A DNA stretch of 8,381 nucleotides from an uncultured Clostridia bacterium (GTDB taxonomy: Bacteria > Bacillota > Clostridia > HGM11327), in assembly GCA_905210525.1 (NCBI GenBank), contig CAJLXE010000057.1, forward strand, positions 1-8,381. The letters run 5' to 3'. Made by a program: the position numbers and the translations under genes. This document shows positions 1 through 5,280 of the stretch, in pieces; the first letter of the stretch is position 1, and every line of letters starts with the position of its first letter. The notes below the pieces were generated by a model. That model did not search any database. It saw only the letters and a list, made by a program, of their open reading frames with translations, and was not told the DNA's origin.

Positions 1-55
1 TATAATATTGTCAAATTACTGCTCTGAAATTTTGCTGAAGCGGAGGAAAAAAGCT

Positions 56-99
56 TATAAAAAAATCAACCGTGATTTATAAAGGTTACGGCTGATTTT
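56..99 (-). terminator. Intrinsic terminator of the XRE regulator gene
   Basis: Read on the minus strand, arms at 99-88 and 73-62 form a 12-bp stem with one G-U pair around a 14-nt loop, followed directly by a T-run (AAAATCAGCCGT / ACGGTTGATTTT, then TTT). It lies about 40 nt downstream of the TAA at 138-140, the expected place for a Rho-independent terminator of that gene. The stem is AT-rich at its base but otherwise well formed. Confidence 0.75.
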
Positions 100-137
100 C
101 GGAAAATAACACCAACCGTGATATAAGCAGAACAATG

Positions 138-650
138 TTATGCTTTCTTACGCGTTAAGCAAATTCCTATAATCGATCCGATCAAGGCGAATGGTGTTAT
201 TCTGATGAACATCCACTCAAATGGCTGAAACATCACTCCGACAACTAAGTTTTCGGGGTGACTGTAATCCCAATTCAGGTAAGGGCTATTCAATGCAAAC
301 AGAATTGCCGAAATAGCCAATATAATCGCACATAGCGAGATAAAAAGCCAATGCATAGCTTTTTGTTTTGCTGCTTTTCTGTGTGCAAGTTGCAGATTGA
401 TGACCTCAAGTTTCTCGGAAATTATGCTTAGTTCATCGGCTTTCGTCTCAACGACGGTTTCTCCGAGCAATGTGCTTACAGATGTTTCAAATACCTCTGC
501 TATGGAAATCAGCATATCGGCATCCGGAACCGACAGACCCATTTCCCATTTTGAGATGGTTTGTCTCACCACATTCAGTTTGATTGCAAGCTCTTCTTGC
601 GAGAGTCCTTTGGATTTTCTGATTGCTTTAATGTTTTCGCTCAGCATCAT
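138..650 (-). CDS. Membrane-anchored XRE-family HTH transcriptional regulator
   Basis: A predicted DNA-binding regulator of 170 residues. Residues about 7-61 are a Cro/CI-type helix-turn-helix (HTH_3): the LSQEELA helix, the recognition helix around RQTISKWE, and the closing VPDADMLISIAEVF segment. Residues about 66-98 are charged and probably helical. Two hydrophobic segments follow, about 101-120 and 147-166, so the protein is probably tethered in the inner membrane with the HTH in the cytoplasm and the tail ends in a basic RKKA. This HTH-plus-two-helix layout is common in Firmicutes, but its signal and targets are usually unknown. GGAGGT at 660-655 is the ribosome binding site. It lies 5 nt before the first ATG (650) and 8 nt before the second (647), so translation may start at Met2. 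The gene is alone in its unit, with a promoter at 671-699 and a terminator at 56-99. No neighbouring transporter or other partner indicates what it controls. Confidence 0.88.
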   Translation of the reverse strand: MMLSENIKAIRKSKGLSQEELAIKLNVVRQTISKWEMGLSVPDADMLISIAEVFETSVSTLLGETVVETKADELSIISEKLEVINLQLAHRKAAKQKAMHWLFISLCAIILAISAILFALNSPYLNWDYSHPENLVVGVMFQPFEWMFIRITPFALIGSIIGICLTRKKA

Positions 651-670
651 GAATACCTCCTTTCGCTTCC

Positions 671-699
671 ATTATACAGAGAAGCTCCCGTTGCGTCAA
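671..699 (-). promoter_or_regulatory. Sigma-A promoter of the XRE gene, overlapped by a small inverted repeat
   Basis: On the minus strand TTGACG (699-694), a 17-bp spacer and TATAAT (676-671) match the vegetative consensus at 11 of 12 positions. Predicted initiation is near 664, leaving only a few bases before the GGAGGT ribosome site at 660-655. An inverted repeat, GTTGC-n5-GCAAC (690-704), covers the -35 element and could be an operator for self-repression. That role is inferred from position only. Confidence 0.75.
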
Positions 700-704
700 G
701 CAAC

Positions 705-982
705 ATAAATTAACATCTGCCATCTCTTAAGCAAATCATGCTTTACCGCACTCACTTTATCATAAAAAATGTATAAAAAGAAATGCTATTTGGAGAAAAA
801 CATATGGATACGCTGTGCCGATAAACCGGAAGCTGTCGAGTTCTTTACATAGATAAAATTATAATGGTGCAACTAAGTTTGAATTTGTCTTTACAATAAT
901 TCGTTTCAACTCTTCCTTTACAAGCACATGAAAATTGCGATTTGTCACACTCATTATACCATTAAATAAAGCACTTAGCAAG
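705..982. other. Non-coding stretch, no recognisable feature
   Basis: About 280 nt between the promoter of the XRE gene and the terminator of the sigma-factor gene. I see no gene, RNA or mobile-element signature. Open frames are short (the longest noticed is 27 codons at 769-852, without a ribosome site). A lone TATAAT at 860-865 has no matching -35. The two flanking genes point leftward, so this is the upstream side of the XRE unit. Confidence 0.5.
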
Positions 983-983
983 G

Positions 984-1019
984 AAAAATCCACCGTAATT
1001 CTATCAAAATTACGGTGGA
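984..1019 (-). terminator. Intrinsic terminator of the sigma-factor gene
   Basis: A perfect 12-bp inverted repeat (989-1000 with 1008-1019, TCCACCGTAATT / AATTACGGTGGA) encloses a 7-nt loop. On the minus strand it is followed by TTTTT (988-984). It lies about 60 nt past the TAA at 1078-1080. Read on the plus strand there is no T-run, so it acts leftward. Confidence 0.85.
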
Positions 1020-1029
1020 CTTCTGTACC

Positions 1030-1068
1030 GCGCCGCCGAAAAAGATATCATCGGATTATTCCCGGCGC
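1030..1068 (-). repeat. GC-rich inverted repeat in the 3' UTR of the sigma-factor gene
   Basis: GCGCCG at 1030-1035 pairs perfectly with CGGCGC at 1063-1068 across a 27-nt loop. It lies between the stop codon and the intrinsic terminator, and it is much richer in GC than the surrounding DNA. It could protect the mRNA 3' end, or it could be chance. No T-run follows, so it is not itself a terminator. Confidence 0.35.
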
Positions 1069-1077
1069 TGAATTTAT

Positions 1078-2697
1078 TTAGGGATGGATACTCCTTCCTT
1101 CGACACAAAATACACCGTTTGTCAAAGGCTTTTCGGAATCGGGTTTGCATAAAATCCCGCGATGGATCAATTCATCGGTAACATATCCGATGATCTGATT
1201 CAGATAACAACCTACCCATTGATTGATTTGACTATGCAGGTGTTTCGGCACAAAGCTCTCAAAGCTCTTGCGGACGTTTTTGATCCATTCGGCAAGAAGA
1301 TCGTCTATCTTTTCATCGGTCATATCAAACAGAGAAACAAATCTTGCAAACTGCTCATCCGTGAAATACGGGACATTAAGATAATAATTCCCCTTGAAAA
1401 CTGTGATCAAATTGTTTTTTGCGAAATGTGCAGCATCTTCGTCGGACAGAGCATCTTTGGATATCAAACCATCCGTCATGTTTTGTACAATACCGGTCTC
1501 ATGTATACGACGCATTCCGTTGTTATTGTAAATATTATAATCAAAATATTTACTTATCCAATAATAGTATATCCTCAGTGAGGAATTGTTTTCATCGACT
1601 GCATTGCATCCGGAACTATATTCGGCACATTCTTCGCGCTCATCTGCGGTTTCTTCCACGAGAAACCAACCGTAGCCGCCGTCCTTTCTCGGAGGATATG
1701 AACCATTTTCAAGTTTTAAACGGTTATTTTTCACATTGCGAATCTTGTGCCTGAGCATATACGGAACGACAATGTATCCCAGTCTGCCTATACCGAAATC
1801 GTTGCCGTAAAAATCAGCAGCACCGATTTTGTCCTCTGCTTCTTTCAGAACCGCCTCAAATTTATCGGTAAGCAAATTGACTGCCAATGCGGAAACGCTC
1901 TCAATCTGTTTCCGGTCTTTCAAGCGTAAGATAATAAAATCGGTTACATACTTATTGCCGACTTTGCATATTGCATCGCCATATTCCAAACGAGGCAGTT
2001 CGTCCTCAATATACATCGTCGGCATGCCCGTTTGGATGCTTATTTCCTCTACTGTCAAAGACTTTTCATAAGCGGCGAGGCAAATAGCACGGGCAATCTG
2101 CGTGTGAAGATATGCATCGGGATTCATATTGCCATTACATACTGTAGTATTCCAATTGATTCTCTGATAGACCTTATTCATTTTGTCTTCTCCTATCCTA
2201 TCTTTGATCTTTTGGCGTCCTATGTTCAGTCGCCATTTGATTGTTGTTTCGGGGAGAGAATACTTTTGGGCAAGACTTCTGACAGACAATTCGCCGATAT
2301 AATAGTCAACAAAAATGTTCTTGTAATCGGAAGATAGTGTGTGTAGATACCGAAAAACCGTTTCATATTGTTCCCGTGTATTGTCCACATCAAGATCGGA
2401 ATAATCTGAGATATCAAAAAGTTCGTCTTCATACAACAATACGATTCGATTTTTATTTCGTGCATCAATAAAACGAGCATATCTGTTGTGAGCAATACGC
2501 CAAATCCAAGCGTCAAGCGATTTGATTTGATATTTGCCCATTCCGTCAAGAATATGACAAATAATCTCGCCCGCAAGATCCTCGGCATCGCAACGATTGG
2601 ATAACCGCTTACAGCAGAAATGAAATATCGGTTCAATGTACGGAATAATTTTATTCTCGTCCAAGCTTTTCTCTCCTTCCTTGGTTGTTGCAATCAT
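1078..2697 (-). CDS. Sigma-70-family (ECF-like) RNA polymerase sigma factor with long C-terminal extension
   Basis: A predicted sigma factor of 539 residues counted from the chosen ATG. Residues about 18-83 resemble region 2 (DAEDLAGEI, then the LDAWIWRIAHNRYARFID promoter-melting helix). Residues about 116-168 resemble region 4, the -35-binding HTH (SVRSLAQKYSLPETTIKWRL). ECF factors usually end there, near 170-200 residues. This one continues for about 370 residues. The first part, about 200-258, reads like a winged helix (LTVEEISIQTG helix-turn-helix, then a GNKYV wing). A weakly similar GNYYLNV segment lies near 450. The rest is not recognised. An open frame begins at 2718, but that ATG has no ribosome site. 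AAGGA at 2709-2705 sits 7 nt before the ATG at 2697, which I chose. A TTG further in also follows a good AAGGAGAG. No anti-sigma gene adjoins it, so the tail may carry the control function (inference). Confidence 0.82.
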   Translation of the reverse strand: MIATTKEGEKSLDENKIIPYIEPIFHFCCKRLSNRCDAEDLAGEIICHILDGMGKYQIKSLDAWIWRIAHNRYARFIDARNKNRIVLLYEDELFDISDYSDLDVDNTREQYETVFRYLHTLSSDYKNIFVDYYIGELSVRSLAQKYSLPETTIKWRLNIGRQKIKDRIGEDKMNKVYQRINWNTTVCNGNMNPDAYLHTQIARAICLAAYEKSLTVEEISIQTGMPTMYIEDELPRLEYGDAICKVGNKYVTDFIILRLKDRKQIESVSALAVNLLTDKFEAVLKEAEDKIGAADFYGNDFGIGRLGYIVVPYMLRHKIRNVKNNRLKLENGSYPPRKDGGYGWFLVEETADEREECAEYSSGCNAVDENNSSLRIYYYWISKYFDYNIYNNNGMRRIHETGIVQNMTDGLISKDALSDEDAAHFAKNNLITVFKGNYYLNVPYFTDEQFARFVSLFDMTDEKIDDLLAEWIKNVRKSFESFVPKHLHSQINQWVGCYLNQIIGYVTDELIHRGILCKPDSEKPLTNGVFCVEGRSIHP

Positions 2698-2749
2698 GAT
2701 TACATCCTTATAGTGCATTAAAAATGATTTGGATAGGTCTTTTTATAAA

Positions 2750-2778
2750 ATTATATCATGAATTTATGGTGTTGTCTA
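2750..2778 (-). promoter_or_regulatory. Sigma-A promoter with extended -10, for the sigma-factor gene
   Basis: On the minus strand TAGACA (2778-2773), a 17-bp spacer and TATAAT (2755-2750) are preceded by TG at the extended -10 position (TGATATAAT). Initiation is predicted near 2743, giving a leader of about 45 nt before the ATG at 2697. It lies just beyond the tRNA terminator, so this gene appears to have its own unit. The match is to the vegetative factor, so autoregulation by the encoded sigma factor is not evident here. Confidence 0.75.
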
Positions 2779-2810
2779 CACAAGTCATCTGCGAATACAA
2801 ATATACAAAA

Positions 2811-2840
2811 CAAAAAAAACAGCACCCTATTTGGTACTGT
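2811..2840 (-). terminator. Intrinsic terminator of the tRNA-Ser gene
   Basis: On the minus strand ACAGTACC (2840-2833) pairs with GGTGCTGT (2826-2819), an 8-bp stem with one G-U pair and a 6-nt loop, followed by a run of T (2818-2812). It starts 7 nt after the tRNA CCA end. Confidence 0.88.
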
Positions 2841-2846
2841 TTGTTT

Positions 2847-2937
2847 TGGCGGAGAAGGAGGGATTTGAACCCTCGAAACGCTATCAACGTTTACACGATT
2901 TCCAGTCGTGCGCCTTAGGCCGCTCAGCCACTTCTCC
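2847..2937 (-). tRNA. tRNA-Ser, anticodon GGA
   Basis: A class II tRNA with all parts visible on the minus strand. The acceptor arms GGAGAAG and CTTCTCC pair, with discriminator G and an encoded CCA (2849-2847). The anticodon stem CACGA/TCGTG holds loop CTGGAAA, with anticodon GGA at 2903-2901. The long variable arm has stem AAACG/CGTTT, typical of serine tRNAs. The T arm is GAGGG-TTCGAAT-CCCTC. It reads UCC and UCU codons. It has its own consensus promoter and terminator and is not part of a tRNA cluster in this window. Such genes can be phage or element attachment sites, but I see no integrase or repeated tRNA 3' end here. Confidence 0.97.
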
Positions 2938-2976
2938 AATTATTTATGCCAGAGGTCAAGCCTTGCTGACTTTGAT

Positions 2977-3005
2977 ATTATACCATTTTATGTGAGATTT
3001 GTCAA
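2977..3005 (-). promoter_or_regulatory. Full-consensus promoter of tRNA-Ser
   Basis: On the minus strand TTGACA (3005-3000), exactly 17 bp, then TATAAT (2982-2977), with the extended -10 TGG. Every position matches consensus, as expected for a strongly expressed stable RNA. Initiation is predicted near 2970, leaving a 5' leader of about 33 nt to be processed, presumably by RNase P. Confidence 0.9.
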
Positions 3006-3165
3006 TATTTAATTTGAATGTTTTACTATGTAATTTTTATTCTGTCGATTGCAATATACAATGCCTGAAGCTGCAAATATCGGGCAGTATTCGGTCTATG
3101 TAATAATTTGCGTTTTTTCAGTACTGTTTTATACAAAATATCCGTTTAAAAGACAAATAAATCGC
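3006..3165. other. Intergenic space between divergent tRNA-Ser and rho promoters
   Basis: About 160 nt of AT-rich DNA lie between the leftward tRNA promoter and the rightward rho promoter. I found no open frame with a ribosome site, no strong hairpin and no repeat. With the two promoters and the rho leader, it makes up the gene-free stretch 2938-3412. Confidence 0.5.
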
Positions 3166-3194
3166 TTGACATTTTTGCAAAAATGTTGTATCAT
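3166..3194 (+). promoter_or_regulatory. Sigma-A promoter of rho
   Basis: TTGACA (3166-3171), a 17-bp spacer and TATCAT (3189-3194) match consensus at 11 of 12 positions. Predicted initiation near 3201 leaves a leader of about 210 nt before the rho ATG at 3413. No closer promoter of similar quality is visible. Confidence 0.75.
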
Positions 3195-3200
3195 ATTGTA

Positions 3201-3412
3201 ATGATGAATTGATATATACTGAAATAATATCTCGCTTATCTGCTGTAATTTTATTTACGTCAATTAATTTATTACGTTTTATATGAATCTTTACCATAAC
3301 AGAAATTATAGACACATATTACAGAATATATCAGTCAGTAAATTTGATTAGTGCAACGATATTAAATGTTGCATTCTTTCTTGTATATTATTTTTATTTA
3401 AAAGAGGTTTAT
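3201..3412 (+). promoter_or_regulatory. Long rho leader with a small hairpin and the rho ribosome site
   Basis: The predicted 5' UTR of about 210 nt is AT-rich. TGCAAC (3352-3357) and GTTGCA (3368-3373) form a 6-bp stem with a 10-nt loop, followed by TTCTTTCTT, a weak attenuator-like pattern. CTGTAAT (3243-3249) can pair at long range with ATTACAG (3318-3324). The ribosome site is AAAGAGG (3401-3407), 5 nt before ATG 3413. Rho genes are autoregulated through their leader in Escherichia coli. Whether this leader does the same is inference from its length. Confidence 0.35.
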
Positions 3413-5206
3413 ATGGATAAAGACACGTTTGATTTCTCAGATCTCGCGAAGAACAGTCTCCAGACTTTGCAGAAATTTGCAAAAGAAAATCTGCACATAA
3501 AGAGTGTAACCACCTACCGCAAGCCTGAATTGATTAATATTATTCAGCAAAGTCTTCAGAACGAATCGGAAAAGAATGTTACGGCTCAATCTGTACCGGA
3601 AGCACCGAGCGAAAATACGCAGTCTTCCGATGAGACGGCACGTTATGCGCAACAAGACAACGACATGGGTACTGCGGAAGCACATGAAGGCGGATACATT
3701 GAAGATGCCCCCAGACAGAACTATGAGCGCAGAACTTACGGACGTTATATGGGCGGCTCGGGGAATTATACACCCGGTTCAAGAAGTTATTCCTATTCCG
3801 GAAACAATTATTCAGGCGATGCAAGAAGCTATCAGAACGAACAAAGAGGATATCAGAACGATTCAAGAAATTACAATTCCGATGCGGGATATACAAGCGA
3901 TCCCAGACAAAGGCGTGACGATTCTGCTCAATTGAATCAATACAGTCGATATAAACCGCGTATGAATACAGACAGACCGTATACACGAGACGGTTCTGCA
4001 CCTTTTACTCCCGCAACCGAGAAAAATACAATAAAAGCAGACGGAATACTTGAAATAATGCCGGACGGCTTTGGTTTTTTGCGTGCGCAAAACTGTTATA
4101 CAAGCGAAAAGGATGTTTATGTAAGTGCAAATTTTATAAGGCGCGTAGGCTTGAGAACGGGAGACCATATTACGGGTTTATCGCAAGTAATACGCACGAA
4201 TGAAAAATTTCCGTCACTGTTTCAGATAGATATAATAAACGGAAGACGTCTTGACGAATGCAGACGCAGACCGCATTTTGATGCGCTTACTCCTATATAT
4301 CCGGATTCCAGAATAACGCTTGAAACAGAAAATCAAGACAGCGATAATGAGCTTTCGACAAGAATAATAGATCTCATTTCGCCTATCGGAAAAGGTCAGA
4401 GAGGACTTATAGTATCACCGCCTAAAGCAGGTAAAACAACACTGCTTAAACAGATTGCGAACGGAATAACTCAAAACCATCCGGACATAAAGCTCATAAT
4501 TCTTTTGATAGACGAACGTCCCGAAGAAGTTACAGATATACAACGTTCAACCAACGCAAACGTTATATTTTCTACATTTGATGAAGAACCTGAGCATCAT
4601 GCAAAGGTTGCGGAAATGATTCTCGAGCACGGAAAAAGGCTTGTTGAATCAGGCGATGACGTTGTTATACTGCTTGACAGTATCACAAGACTTGCGCGTT
4701 CATACAATCTTATTGTTCCCGCATCGGGAAGAGCACTTTCCGGCGGACTTGATCCAACGGCACTCTTTAAACCGAAAAAATTCTTCGGAGCTGCAAGAAA
4801 TATAGAAAACGGCGGAAGTCTTACTATAATTGCAACCGCACTTATAGAAACCGGCAGTAAAATGGATGACGTTATATTTGAGGAATTTAAAGGCACAGGC
4901 AATATGGAGATCCATCTGAACAGAAAGCTTTCCGAAAGACGAATATTCCCGGCATTTGATTTGAATAAGTCGGGTACGCGCCGCGATGACCTGTTGCTTT
5001 CAAAGGCAGAGTTTTCTGCCATGCAGATGATGCGCCGTAATCTTGCGGAGGGTAAAACGGATAAGGTTACAGAGCTCATAATAACGGGACTTACGAAAAC
5101 GAAAAACAATGCTCAGTTTGTATCTATATTCAATGATGCGCTTGCGGAGTCTGAAAAAAATAATTCGATTGAAGATGATATTATACTGAACAGCTCGTTT
5201 TCATGA
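3413..5206 (+). CDS. rho: Transcription termination factor Rho with a large Tyr/Arg-rich disordered insert
   Basis: Hexameric RNA-dependent ATPase and helicase that ends transcription of untranslated RNA. It has 597 residues, against about 420 in Escherichia coli. Residues about 8-46 are the RhoN helical domain. About 50-208 are a low-complexity insert rich in Tyr, Arg, Gly, Asn, Ser and Gln. About 209-280 are the cold-shock-like RNA-binding domain (DGILEIMPDGFGFLR). The RecA-like motor follows: Walker A PPKAGKTT at 336-343 (Lys341), Walker B ILLDS with Asp422, the Q-loop region KPKKFFGAARN, the FKGTGNMEIHL segment and the SGTRRDDLLL Arg-containing segment. The core is intact, so activity is expected. 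A TTG at 3344 extends the frame by 23 hydrophobic residues. I chose ATG 3413 because AAAGAGG precedes it and the RhoN domain begins just after. The last 20 or so residues form an extra acidic tail. The next gene follows after 74 nt on the same strand. Confidence 0.97.
   Translation: MDKDTFDFSDLAKNSLQTLQKFAKENLHIKSVTTYRKPELINIIQQSLQNESEKNVTAQSVPEAPSENTQSSDETARYAQQDNDMGTAEAHEGGYIEDAPRQNYERRTYGRYMGGSGNYTPGSRSYSYSGNNYSGDARSYQNEQRGYQNDSRNYNSDAGYTSDPRQRRDDSAQLNQYSRYKPRMNTDRPYTRDGSAPFTPATEKNTIKADGILEIMPDGFGFLRAQNCYTSEKDVYVSANFIRRVGLRTGDHITGLSQVIRTNEKFPSLFQIDIINGRRLDECRRRPHFDALTPIYPDSRITLETENQDSDNELSTRIIDLISPIGKGQRGLIVSPPKAGKTTLLKQIANGITQNHPDIKLIILLIDERPEEVTDIQRSTNANVIFSTFDEEPEHHAKVAEMILEHGKRLVESGDDVVILLDSITRLARSYNLIVPASGRALSGGLDPTALFKPKKFFGAARNIENGGSLTIIATALIETGSKMDDVIFEEFKGTGNMEIHLNRKLSERRIFPAFDLNKSGTRRDDLLLSKAEFSAMQMMRRNLAEGKTDKVTELIITGLTKTKNNAQFVSIFNDALAESEKNNSIEDDIILNSSFS
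3737..3883 (+). repeat. Degenerate 21-bp tandem repeat encoding Tyr heptads in Rho
   Basis: Seven consecutive 7-residue units (Rho residues 109-157) each have Tyr at the fourth position: Tyr112, 119, 126, 133, 140, 147 and 154. The last three units are clearest, with pattern x-R-x-Y-x-N/S-D/E, for example ARSYQNE followed by QRGYQND. Their DNA is alike too (the shared string TATCAGAACGA at 3830-3840 and 3851-3861), which suggests growth by 21-bp duplication followed by drift. A shortened unit (AGYTSD) follows. Confidence 0.85.
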
Positions 5207-5243
5207 AATGTAATCTGATAAATTAAGCGGAAAGAGAAGAAAA

Positions 5244-5266
5244 ATTTTCCCGATATCAGGGGAAAT
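5244..5266 (+). promoter_or_regulatory. Hairpin enclosing the only Shine-Dalgarno-like run before the fusion gene
   Basis: ATTTTCCC (5244-5251) pairs with GGGGAAAT (5259-5266), 8 bp with one U-G pair and a 7-nt loop. The GGGG run, the best anti-16S match between rho and the next ATG, lies in the 3' arm. No T-run follows, so this is not a terminator. It could mask ribosome entry and lower or condition translation of the gene at 5281. This role is inferred from position only. Confidence 0.4.
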
Positions 5267-5280
5267 GCAAACAGACAGGT

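Noticed and set aside
9..14. TTGACA on the minus strand at the left edge, a possible promoter reading out of the window
   Set aside because: The matching -10 would lie outside the window, so it cannot be judged.
67..122. Direct repeat CAACCGTGAT at 67-76 and 113-122
   Set aside because: Only two short copies, one of them part of the terminator stem. There is no sign of a mobile element or operator array.
397..708. Plus-strand open frame of 103 residues over the XRE gene
   Set aside because: It is antisense to a clear HTH gene, has no ribosome site and shows no family resemblance.
769..852. 27-codon open frame on the plus strand in the intergenic stretch
   Set aside because: It has no ribosome site and no recognisable product. 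Frames of this length are expected by chance.
2226..2693. Minus-strand frame of 155 residues inside the sigma-factor gene
   Set aside because: It overlaps regions 2 and 4 of the sigma factor in another frame, and its translation shows no domain pattern.
2847..2937. tRNA-Ser as an integration site for a mobile element
   Set aside because: No integrase, no second copy of the tRNA 3' end and no foreign-looking gene block are visible in the window.
3344..3412. In-frame TTG extension of rho adding 23 hydrophobic residues
   Set aside because: ATG 3413 has a proper ribosome site and gives the expected RhoN start. The extension lies in the leader, and a membrane segment on Rho is not expected.
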